A DNA stretch of 53,088 bases from Mesostigma viride (Eukaryota > Streptophyta > Mesostigmatophyceae > Mesostigmatales > Mesostigmataceae), in NCBI GenBank assembly GCA_009746045.1, contig RPFO01000569.1:1-53088 (forward strand). The letters run 5' to 3'. Numbering within the stretch: position 1 is the first letter of the stretch; the number at the start of each line of letters is the position of its first letter. Shown piece after piece: positions 41,372 to 51,780 of the stretch. The notes beneath the pieces were generated by a model. It had not been told where the DNA came from and searched no databases. It worked only from the letters and a program-made list of their open reading frames with translations. Made by a program: the position numbers and the translations under genes.

Positions 41372-42275
41372 TCATTCAACCTCTTCAGAATCCTCATCCA
41401 AACACAACATCATGTCCCCTTTCCACTTGTACATACTACTCTCGGCCAAATACAGCAAGCGTGCCTTCTTCCCCCCAAAAAACTTGAGATAATCCGGGGA
41501 AGATTGTTCCGCTGAGGACCTGCATAGCTAACTCCACCAAAACGCTTGCCATATCCTCCTCCCTACACCTCCTCTCTAATAAGGCCTTCATGTCTGCGTT
41601 CTCATCAAATCCCATGATCAGAACTGCACATGCCATTCCTCCCCCCTCCAGAGGCAGCCCCTCCAAAAGCTTCACCCATTCTGCCTCCCTACGCGCTCTC
41701 CTCCCCGGAGGAAAAAAAATGTCCTCATCCGGGTCATAAGGAGTATCGCAGAACCAGAAAATGCTCCTTAACCCCCATAGTTCATAATTATCGTACAAGT
41801 CATCCATTTCCTTTCCCAATTGGCGTAAGCGAGCTGTCCACCCCCTCCAATTCCTCTCCAACACACGTCTCCTCTCAGCACGCTCGGACCTGAACAACCC
41901 TCCCATCGTCCTTGCTCGTGCATGTCCCTCTGGTGCTGGCTGGCGTCCTAACACCTCCTCAACTTCTTCACAATATACCTTAAAATACATTCCCCTTGTG
42001 ACGAGTGTGTAGGGGGTGATATCAGCGCTTGCACACTTTACTTGCCCGCCATACAATTCTCGGAAAAGAGACTCAGTTATCAATGTACGAGGACCATCCC
42101 CGAATGCGTCCACGAACCCAGAAATTAACTTAAAGCTGAATTGGGGTTCATACCTCCCCGACACCGCTTCCCTAGCCCCTCTACAAACTGCTTCAAAGCG
42201 GGCTACGTCGGGCGCCTCCATAAAAGCTGCGACTTCGGTCCAAATTTCCCACGGCAGTGAGATATCCCCTTCCAT
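41372..42275 (-). CDS. F-box-like protein, about 300 residues (frame shift near the C-terminus)
   Basis: The start is MEGDISLPWEIWTEVAAFME; in-frame ATGs further upstream (42371, 42317) are less likely. LPWEIWTEVAAF...DVARFEAVCRGAREA fits the F-box pattern of LP-x-E/D-I-x(2)-V...D-x(2)-R-x(3)-VC, which recruits SKP1 in SCF ubiquitin ligases. The middle is Arg/Glu-rich and helical. The main frame stops at 41436, but another frame from about 41515 reads KFFGGKKARLLYLAESSMYK and ends in an acidic DEDSEEVE at 41372, which looks like the real tail. A palindrome copy lies ~120 bases upstream (near 42398). F-box identity is by pattern only. Confidence 0.6.
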
Positions 42276-42390
42276 TATCGGCCCCGACGTCAAACTTGTC
42301 CCCTCTGCACATAACATACATCGACGTCCATCCTTAAAAAAAATGAGGTTTGTCGGAAAGAAAATATGCAAACGTTAGGCGAGGTTTCCA

Positions 42391-42407
42391 ATCCCTAACG
42401 GCCGTTG
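42391..42407. promoter_or_regulatory. Palindrome copy upstream of the F-box-like gene
   Basis: The copy reads CTAACGGCCGTTGGG. It is in the same upstream position as copies at the small genes of 24-27 kb. A regulatory role is inferred. Confidence 0.4.
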
Positions 42408-42449
42408 GGTCACTAATTGTTGTTTAACCCACTACAGTCGCATGAGAGA

Positions 42450-42600
42450 AAACGAAAGTCAATTTTATTCCAATTTCAAAGTGAAAGGAGAATCCACTAT
42501 TACACCATTTTACAACACAAATCAGGTCAATTTTATTCCAATTTCAAAGTAAAAGAGAATTCACCATTACACCATTTTACAACACAAATCAGGACTAATA
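42450..42600. repeat. ~69-bp tandem duplication, two copies
   Basis: GTCAATTTTATTCCAATTTC, AAAGTxAAAG and CACCATTTTACAACACAAAT recur twice in succession, followed by a third partial copy ending in ACACAAATTTC. The sequence is AT-rich and lies between two genes. Confidence 0.8.
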
Positions 42601-42675
42601 CACAAATTTCAAACCCAAAATGCGTCCAGTTTTCCAGCCTCAAAAGCAAATTATTACTCTACATTTCCAGTTTTT

Positions 42676-43450
42676 CTATGAGGAAGAACCGTAGTAGAAG
42701 GTGAAGGAGAAGTCAACCTCAGAGAAGTCGACCTGGTTCCATCCAGTATGGTCGTCCTGTTTACCCCCCTTATCACCCCTGCCAGCCCCTCCCTTGCTTG
42801 CCTCAGACGTTCGCATCTATCCTTATGCCTACTCCAGTCAGCACGCTGGCACTCCTCACTGCAATATCTGGCATCCCTACATCCTCTACACCACTTCTGA
42901 GGGCCTGTGTCGCACCCACACCCCTCCTTGGAGCAATTTCGCATACCACGCATGGGATCCCCATCCCTCACGATCGGGTCAGAGAGCAAGAAAAAGTTCA
43001 TGTTGAGGGGTACTTCTGCCCCTACACACGCATCAGCCCTCACGCGCAGGGAAGACGTAACATTCGGGTAAAATGCGCGCTTGTAGGTGCACCCAAGCTG
43101 AGCCCCTTCCTCTTCCCCCAACTCTATCTTTGGCCCCTTTGTAATGAACGACACCAAAAGGCGGAACTCCCTCGTTGGGTCTATTGGCGCTCTTAGATCC
43201 ATCTGTGGTACGAAAAAACCCTCTTGAATACAGAAGTTCATATCAGCTAGCTGGGCGTACATAACCCTCTCCATTTGGCTGAACGAATCAAACGCCAATA
43301 AAACGGCCAAGTGGCGGCCTGTCTTCTCCTGCGCGACACGAACTTCCTCGAATATGCACGCGACAGAAAGCGAACTTGTTTGTAAACGTTTTGAAGGACG
43401 CTTCCGTAGACTTCATTCACGATCTCGGACTCATTCGCGATCTCGGCCAT
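42676..43450 (-). CDS. Second MYND zinc-finger protein, paralogue of 27515-28305 (two frame shifts)
   Basis: The start is MAEIANESEIVNEVYGS directly after TGAAAAAG. The frame slips near 43370, then continues HLAVLLAFDSFSQMERVMYA and EFRLLVSF, matching the paralogue. A MYND finger follows: CSKEGCGCDTGPQKWC, CRGCRDARYCSEECQRADW, HKDRC. After it the frame slips again at a 6-C run (~42764). The other frame reads QVDFSEVDFSFTFYYG to a stop at 42676, resembling the paralogue's GGEVHFKFKGEMFKVF end. Both breaks are best explained by indels or sequence errors, or the gene is decaying. It is probably a zinc-dependent protein-interaction factor. Confidence 0.6.
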
Positions 43451-43760
43451 CTTTTTCAGGGAAAAAACGAACAAAAAGATTTACATCGCGGCCAAAAAAA
43501 CGCGTTTTCCCATTAGTGTGTTTGCCTAATTTATTGTAATCATTCATTTTTAAAACAGTCAGGTCCTTCACAACCTCAGAAAATGATTTCATTAAATTGG
43601 CATATACATTTAAAAACATCTTAGGTCGCACTACTTTTTGCGTTTCAGTTTACGTTTGTTTCCCGGTTGAATAAAGTTGACACCATCCCCTTCATCGTCG
43701 GAAATTAAGGCCGGCATTTCGTCCACTTCAGCTTGTACATCATCTTTTTTCATCACAACC

Positions 43761-44357
43761 ATGGCTGGAATTGAATCCCAAAATTTCTCAATCGCTCTAA
43801 CAACTTCGGCTGGCAGTTTTTTGGCCCCCGTTCAACTGCCTCTCTCTCCTGGTTCGACACCGAAACGTCCTTGTCTTTCTCCATTGAAAAAAACTGCACG
43901 TGAAGCACAACTGGCACAACCAATGTAAGTAAACCTAGTAACTTCAGGGGCGGATTAATTCATCAGCCGGAGTACAATTTTATTTTACAACGCCAACGGC
44001 CGTTGGCATTACAGCAATGAAGTTAAGATAAAAACGTCGTAATGCAACGGCTGATAAAACTGGCGTATAATCAATAACGCAAAAAAAATTGGCAAGAACT
44101 TTTTTTTGGAGTCCAACGGCCGTTGGCATCACGTAAATCACAACAGCAATGATGGAAACTGATTTTGCAAGTCCAACGGCCGTTGGCATCAAGAAAATCA
44201 GAAGAGGGAGCGACTGCCCAAAAAACGCATAATAATAAAACAAGTACCTTGCAGGTGGTTGACAGACGCGAATCTTGTGTGGCGACGTGGAATCTGCAAG
44301 GAATGCGCAAAAACGTTGCAATCAGAATTACAAGGATTACATGGCATCCACATTTAG
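43761..44357 (+). CDS. Small two-exon gene with palindrome-bearing intron, 88 residues
   Basis: Exon 1 (43761-43924) starts ATGGCTGG in a good context (ACAACC before it). It encodes a Ser/Pro-rich stretch with SPGSTPKRP and SPLKK, which look like CDK sites, then ends at AAT before the donor GTAAGTAAAC. Exon 2 (44255-44357) follows the acceptor TACCTTGCAG. Joining in phase 2 gives a CKEC motif and a stop TAG at 44355-44357, just before the minisatellite. The 330-nt intron holds three palindrome copies. A 43-codon minus-strand ORF (43629-43761) ending KRKLKRKK overlaps exon 1 and is the competing reading. Confidence 0.4.
43925..44254 (+). repeat. Intron with three palindrome copies
   Basis: CCAACGGCCGTTGGCAT occurs near 43992, 44113 and 44173, spaced about 121 and 60 bases apart. 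Each is preceded by a T/A-rich stretch and AGTC. Splice borders are GTAAGT and TTGCAG. Confidence 0.7.
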
Positions 44358-44385
44358 TTTTTGCAGGCATCCATACGGCCGGGGG

Positions 44386-47300
44386 CATGGCATGCATAAA
44401 TACCTAGGGGGGTGCTGGCATGCATAAATACCTGGGGGGTGGCATGCATAAATACCTAGGGGGGGTGCTGGCATGCATAAATACCTAGGGGGGTGCTGGC
44501 ATGCATAAATACCTAGGGGGGTGCTGGCATGCATAAATACCTAGGGGGGGTGGATGCATAAATACCTAGGGGGGTGCTGGCATGCATAAATACCTAGGGG
44601 GGTGCTGGCATGCATAAATACCTAGGGGGGGCTGGCATGCATAAATACCTAGGGGGGGTGCTGGCATGCATAAATACCTAGGGGGGGTGCTGGCATGCAT
44701 AAATACCTAGGGGGGTGCTGGCATGCATAAATACCTAGGGGGGGTGCTGGCATGCATAAATACCTAGGGGGGTGCTGGCATGCATAAATACCTAGGGGGG
44801 GTGCTGGCATGCATAAATACCTAGGGGGGGTGCTGGCATGCATAAATACCTAGGGGGGGTGCTGGCATGCATAAATACCTAGGGGGTGCTGGCATGCATA
44901 AATACCTAGGGGGGGTGCTGGCATGCATAAATACCTAGGGGGGTGCTGGCATGCATAAATACCTAGGGGGGGTGCTGGCATGCATAAATACCTAGGGGGG
45001 TGCTGGCATGCATAAATACCTAGGGGGGTGCTGGCATGCATAAATACCTAGGGGGGGTGCTGGCATGCATAAATACCTAGGGGGGTGCTGGCATGCATAA
45101 ATACCTAGGGGGGGTGCTGGCATGCATAAATACCTAGGGGGGGTGCTGGCATGCATAAATACCTAGGGGGGGTGCTGGCATGCATAAATACCTAGGGGGG
45201 GTGCTGGCATGCATAAATACCTAGGGGGGGTGCTGGCATGCATAAATACCTAGGGGGGGTGCTGGCATGCATAAATACCTAGGGGGGGTGCTGGCATGCA
45301 TAAATACCTAGGGGGGGTGCTGGCATGCATAAATACCTAGGGGGGGTGCTGGCATGCATAAATACCTAGGGGGGGTGCTGGCATGCATAAATACCTAGGG
45401 GGGGTGCTGGCATGCATAAATACCTAGGGGGGGTGCTGGCATGCATAAATACCTAGGGGGGGTGCTGGCATGCATAAATACCTAGGGGGGGTGCTGGCAT
45501 GCATAAATACCTAGGGGGGGTGCTGGCATGCATAAATACCTAGGGGGGGTGCTGGCATGCATAAATACCTAGGGGGGGTGCTGGCATGCATAAATACCTA
45601 GGGGGGGTGCTGGCATGCATAAATACCTAGGGGGGGTGCTGGCATGCATAAATACCTAGGGGGGGTGCTGGCATGCATAAATACCTAGGGGGGGTGCTGG
45701 CATGCATAAATACCTAGGGGGGGTGCTGGCATGCATAAATACCTAGGGGGGGTGCTGGCATGCATAAATACCTAGGGGGGTGCTGGCATGCATAAATACC
45801 TAGGGGGGGTGCTGGCATGCATAAATACCTAGGGGGGTGCTGGCATGCATAAATACCTAGGGGGGGTGCTGGCATGCATAAATACCTAGGGGGGGTGCTG
45901 GCATGCATAAATACCTAGGGGGGGTGCTGGCATGCATAAATACCTAGGGGGGGTGCTGGCATGCATAAATACCTAGGGGGGTGCTGGCATGCATAAATAC
46001 CTAGGGGGGGTGCTGGCATGCATAAATACCTAGGGGGGGTGCTGGCATGCATAAATACCTAGGGGGGGTGCTGGCATGCATAAATACCTAGGGGGGGTGC
46101 TGGCATGCATAAATACCTAGGGGGGTGCTGGCATGCATAAATACCTAGGGGGGGTGCTGGCATGCATAAATACCTAGGGGGGGTGCTGGCATGCATAAAT
46201 ACCTAGGGGGGGTGCTGGCATGCATAAATACCTAGGGGGGGTGCTGGCATGCATAAATACCTAGGGGGGTGCTGGCATGCATAAATACCTAGGGGGGGTG
46301 CTGGCATGCATAAATACCTAGGGGGGGTGCTGGCATGCATAAATACCTAGGGGGGGTGCTGGCATGCATAAATACCTAGGGGGGGTGCTGGCATGCATAA
46401 ATACCTAGGGGGGGTGCTGGCATGCATAAATACCTAGGGGGGTGCTGGCATGCATAAATACCTAGGGGGGGTGCTGGCATGCATAAATACCTAGGGGGGT
46501 GCTGGCATGCATAAATACCTAGGGGGGGTGCTGGCATGCATAAATACCTAGGGGGGGTGCTGGCATGCATAAATACCTAGGGGGGTGCTGGCATGCATAA
46601 ATACCTAGGGGGGTGCTGGCATGCATAAATACCTAGGGGGGTGCTGGCATGCATAAATACCTAGGGGGGTGCTGGCATGCATAAATACCTAGGGGGGGTG
46701 CTGGCATGCATAAATACCTAGGGGGGTGCTGGCATGCATAAATACCTAGGGGGGTGCTGGCATGCATAAATACCTAGGGGGGGTGCTGGCATGCATAAAT
46801 ACCTAGGGGGGGTGCTGGCATGCATAAATACCTAGGGGGGGTGCTGGCATGCATAAATACCTAGGGGGGGTGCTGGCATGCATAAATACCTAGGGGGGGT
46901 GCTGGCATGCATAAATACCTAGGGGGGGTGCTGGCATGCATAAATACCTAGGGGGGGTGCTGGCATGCATAAATACCTAGGGGGGGTGCTGGCATGCATA
47001 AATACCTAGGGGGGGTGCTGGCATGCATAAATACCTAGGGGGGGTGCTGGCATGCATAAATACCTAGGGGGGGTGCTGGCATGCATAAATACCTAGGGGG
47101 GGTGCTGGCATGCATAAATACCTAGGGGGGGTGCTGGCATGCATAAATACCTAGGGGGGGTGCTGGCATGCATAAATACCTAGGGGGGGTGCTGGCATGC
47201 ATAAATACCTAGGGGGGGTGCTGGCATGCATAAATACCGAGGGGGGGTGCTGGCATGCATAAATACCTAGGGGGGGTGCTGGCATGCATAAATACCTAGG

Positions 47301-50300
47301 GGGGGTGCTGGCATGCATAAATACCTAGGGGGGGTGCTGGCATGCATAAATACCTAGGGGGGGTGCTGGCATGCATAAATACCTAGGGGGGGTGCTGGCA
47401 TGCATAAATACCTAGGGGGGGTGCTGGCATGCATAAATACCTAGGGGGGGTGCTGGCATGCATAAATACCTAGGGGGGGTGCTGGCATGCATAAATACCT
47501 AGGGGGGGTGCTGGCATGCATAAATACCTAGGGGGGGTGCTGGCATGCATAAATACCTAGGGGGGTGCTGGCATGCATAAATACCTAGGGGGGGTGCTGG
47601 CATGCATAAATACCTAGGGGGGGTGCTGGCATGCATAAATACCTAGGGGGGGTGCTGGCATGCATAAATACCTAGGGGGGGTGCTGGCATGCATAAATAC
47701 CTAGGGGGGGTGCTGGCATGCATAAATACCTAGGGGGGTGCTGGCATGCATAAATACCTAGGGGGGTGCTGGCATGCATAAATACCTAGGGGGGGTGCTG
47801 GCATGCATAAATACCTAGGGGGGGTGCTGGCATGCATAAATACCTAGGGGGGGTGCTGGCATGCATAAATACCTAGGGGGGGTGCTGGCATGCATAAATA
47901 CCTAGGGGGGGTGCTGGCATGCATAAATACCTAGGGGGGGTGCTGGCATGCATAAATACCTAGGGGGGGTGCTGGCATGCATAAATACCTAGGGGGGGTG
48001 CTGGCATGCATAAATACCTAGGGGGGGTGCTGGCATGCATAAATACCTAGGGGGGGTGCTGGCATGCATAAATACCTAGGGGGGGTGCTGGCATGCATAA
48101 ATACCTAGGGGGGGTGCTGGCATGCATAAATACCTAGGGGGGGTGCTGGCATGCATAAATACCTAGGGGGGTGCTGGCATGCATAAATACCTAGGGGGGG
48201 TGCTGGCATGCATAAATACCTAGGGGGGGTGCTGGCATGCATAAATACCTAGGGGGGGTGCTGGCATGCATAAATACCTAGGGGGGTGCTGGCATGCATA
48301 AATACCTAGGGGGGGTGCTGGCATGCATAAATACCTAGGGGGGGTGCTGGCATGCATAAATACCTAGGGGGGGTGCTGGCATGCATAAATACCTAGGGGG
48401 GGTGCTGGCATGCATAAATACCTAGGGGGGTGCTGGCATGCATAAATACCTAGGGGGGGTGCTGGCATGCATAAATACCTAGGGGGGGTGCTGGCATGCA
48501 TAAATACCTAGGGGGGGTGCTGGCATGCATAAATACCTAGGGGGGGTGCTGGCATGCATAAATACCTAGGGGGGGTGCTGGCATGCATAAATACCTAGGG
48601 GGGGTGCTGGCATGCATAAATACCTAGGGGGGGTGCTGGCATGCATAAATACCGGGGGGGTGCTGGCATGCATAAATACCTAGGGGGGGGCTGGCATGCA
48701 TAAATACCTAGGGGGGTGCTGGCATGCATAAATACCTAGGGGGGTGCTGGCATGCATAAATACCTAGGGGGGGTGCTGGCATGCATAAATACCTAGGGGG
48801 GTGCTGGCATGCATAAATACCTAGGGGGGGTGCTGGCATGCATAAATACCTAGGGGGGGTGCTGGCATGCATAAATACCTAGGGGGGGTGCTGGCATGCA
48901 TAAATACCTAGGGGGGGTGCTGGCATGCATAAATACCTAGGGGGGGTGCTGGCATGCATAAATACCTAGGGGGGTGCTGGCATGCATAAATACCTAGGGG
49001 GGGTGCTGGCATGCATAAATACCTAGGGGGGGTGCTGGCATGCATAAATACCTAGGGGGGGTGCTGGCATGCATAAATACCTAGGGGGGGTGCTGGCATG
49101 CATAAATACGTCGGGGGGTGCTGGCATGCATAAATACCTAGGGGGGGTGCTGGCATGCATAAATACCTAGGGGGGTGCTGGCATGCATAAATACCTAGGG
49201 GGGGTGCTGGCATGCATAAATACCTAGGGGGGGTGCTGGCATGCATAAATACCTAGGGGGGTGCTGGCATGCATAAATACCGAGGGGGGGTGCTGGCATG
49301 CATAAATACCTAGGGGGGGTGCTGGCATGCATAAATACAGGGGGGTGCTGGCATGCATAAATACCTAGGGGGGGTGCTGGCATGCATAAATACCGAGGGG
49401 GGTGCTGGCATGCATAAATACCGAGGGGGGGATGCTGGCATGAATAAATACCTAGGGGGGGTGCTGGCATGCATAAATACCGAGGGGGGTGCTGGCATGC
49501 ATAAATACCGAGGGGGGATGCTGGCATGAATAAATACCTAGGGGGGGTGCTGGCATGCATAAATACCTAGGGGGGTGCTGGCATGCATAAATACCTAGGG
49601 GGGGTGCTGGCATGCATAAATACCTAGGGGGGTGCTGGCATGCATAAATACCTAGGGGGGGTGCTGGCATGCATAAATACCTAGGGGGGTGCTGGCATGC
49701 ATAAATACCTAGGGGGGGTGCTGGCATGCATAAATACCTAGGGGGGGTGCTGGCATGCATAAATACCTAGGGGGGGTGCTGGCATGCATAAATACCTAGA
49801 GGGGGTGCTGGCATGCATAAATACCTAGGGGGGGGTGCTGGCATGCATAAATACCTAGGGGGGGTGCTGGCATGCATAAATACCTAGGGGGGGTGCTGGC
49901 ATGCATAAATACCTAGGGGGGGTGCTGGCAAGCATAAATACGTCGGGTGGGGTGCTGGCATGCATAAATACCTAGGGGGGGGGCTGGCATGCATAAATAC
50001 CTAGAGGGGGTGCTGGCATGCATAAATACCGAGGGGGGGATGCTGGCATGCATAAATACCTAGGGGGGGTGCTGGCATGCATAAATACATGTGGGGGGTG
50101 CTGGCATGCATAAATACCTAGGGGGGGTGCTGGCATGCATAAATACCGAGGGGGGTGCTGGCATGCATAAATACCGAGGGGGGATGCTGGCATGAATAAA
50201 TACCTAGGGGGGGTGCTGGCATGCATAAATACCTAGGGGGGTGCTGGCATGCATAAATACCTAGGGGGGGTGCTGGCATGCATAAATACCTAGGGGGGTG

Positions 50301-51510
50301 CTGGCATGCATAAATACCTAGGGGGGGTGCTGGCATGCATAAATACCTAGGGGGGTGCTGGCATGCATAAATACCTAGGGGGGGTGCTGGCATGCATAAA
50401 TACCTAGGGGGGGTGCTGGCATGCATAAATACCTAGGGGGGTGCTGGCATGCATAAATACCTAGGGGGGGTGCTGGCATGCATAAATACCTAGAGGGGGT
50501 GCTGGCATGCATAAATACCGAGGGGGGGTGCTGGCATGCATAAATACCTAGGGGGGGTGCTGGCATGCATAAAAACATGTGGGGGGTGCTGGCATGCATA
50601 AATACGTCGGGTGGGGTGCTGGCATGCATAAATACCTAGGGGGGGGGCTGGCATGCATAAATACCTAGAGGGGGTGCTGGCATGCATAAATACCGAGGGG
50701 GGATGCTGGCATGCATAAATACCTAGGGGGGGTGCTGGCATGCATAAATACATGTGGGGGGTGCTGGCATGCATAAATACCTAGGGGGGGTGCTGGCATG
50801 CATAAATACCGAGGGGGGGTGCTGGCATGCATAAATACCGAGGGGGGGATGCTGGCATGAATAAATACCTAGGGGGGGTGCTGGCATGCATAAATACCTA
50901 GGGGGGGTGCTGGCATGCATAAATACCTAGGGGGGGTGCTGGCATGCATAAATACCTAGGGGGGTGCTGGCATGCATAAATACCTAGGGGGGGTGCTGGC
51001 ATGCATAAATACCTAGGGGGGTGCTGGCATGCATAAATACCTAGGGGGGGTGCTGGCATGCATAAATACCTAGGGGGGGTGCTGGCATGCATAAATACCT
51101 ATGGGGGGGTGCTGGCATGCATAAATACCTAGGGGGGGTGCTGGCATGCATAAATACCTAGGGGGGGCTGGCATGCATAAATACCTAGGGGGGTGCTGGC
51201 AAGCATAAATACGTCGGGGGGGTGCTGGCATGCATAAATACCTAGGGGGGTGCTGGCATGCATAAATACCGAGGGGGGGTGCTGGCATGCATAAATACCT
51301 AGGGGGGGGGCTGGCATGCATAAATACATGTGGGGGGTGCTGGCATGCATAAATACCTAGGGGGGGTGCTGGCATGCATAAATACCTAGAGGGGGTGCTG
51401 GCATGCATAAATACCTAGGGGGGGTGCTGGCATGCATAAATACCTAGGGGGGGTGCTGGCATGCATAAATACCTAGGGGGGTGCTGGCATGCATAAATAC
51501 ATGTGGTGTG
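44386..51510. repeat. 29-bp minisatellite, about 245-250 units
   Basis: The unit is GGCATGCATAAATACCTAGG followed by a G run and TGCT. Total G-run length varies mostly by one base, giving 28- and 29-bp units. The central 4 kb is very uniform. From about 49.1 kb rightwards variant units appear (CCGAGG, ACATGTGG, ACGTCGG, CAGGG, GAATAAATA), and a block near 49.4-49.8 kb is repeated near 50.1-50.4 kb. Minus-strand HASTPPRYLCMPAPP ORFs are repeat readings, not genes. Confidence 0.97.
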
Positions 51511-51780
51511 GTGCTGGCATGCATGGATGGGTGTAGTGGGGTGCTGGCATGCGTGGATGGGTGTCATGGGGTGCTGGCATGCATGGATGGGTGTCATGGG
51601 GTGCTGGCATGCATGGATGGGTGTCATGGGGTGCTGGCATGCATGGATGGGTGTCATGGGGTGCTGGCATGCATGGATGGATGTCATGGGGTGCTGGCAT
51701 GCATGGATGGGTGTCATGGGGTGCTGGCATGCGTGGATGGGTGTCATGGGGTGCTGGCATGCATGGATGGGTGTAGTGGG
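51511..51780. repeat. Nine 30-bp tandem units
   Basis: The unit is GTGCTGGCATGCATGGATGG plus GTGTCATGGG, exactly 30 bp, with few changes (GCGTGG, GTGTAG, GATGTC). It shares GGTGCTGGCATGCAT with the 29-bp array and directly abuts it. Exact multiples of three make long Trp/Gly/Met or His/Pro/Met ORFs that are not genes. Confidence 0.95.

Noticed and set aside
43431-43631. 66-codon minus-strand ORF upstream of the second MYND gene
   Set aside because: It overlaps the presumed 5' region of that gene in another frame and has no match in the paralogue. It could be an exon, but evidence is too thin to list.
44386-51510. Telomeric or telomere-like repeat because of the G runs
   Set aside because: The unit is 28-29 bp and has a single G run. 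It does not resemble TTTAGGG or TTTTAGGG, and the array is internal to the window.
44386-51780. His/Pro/Cys-rich repeat proteins and Trp/Gly-rich repeat proteins
   Set aside because: They are direct translations of 28-30-bp minisatellite units. Units of 28 and 29 bp shift the frame repeatedly.
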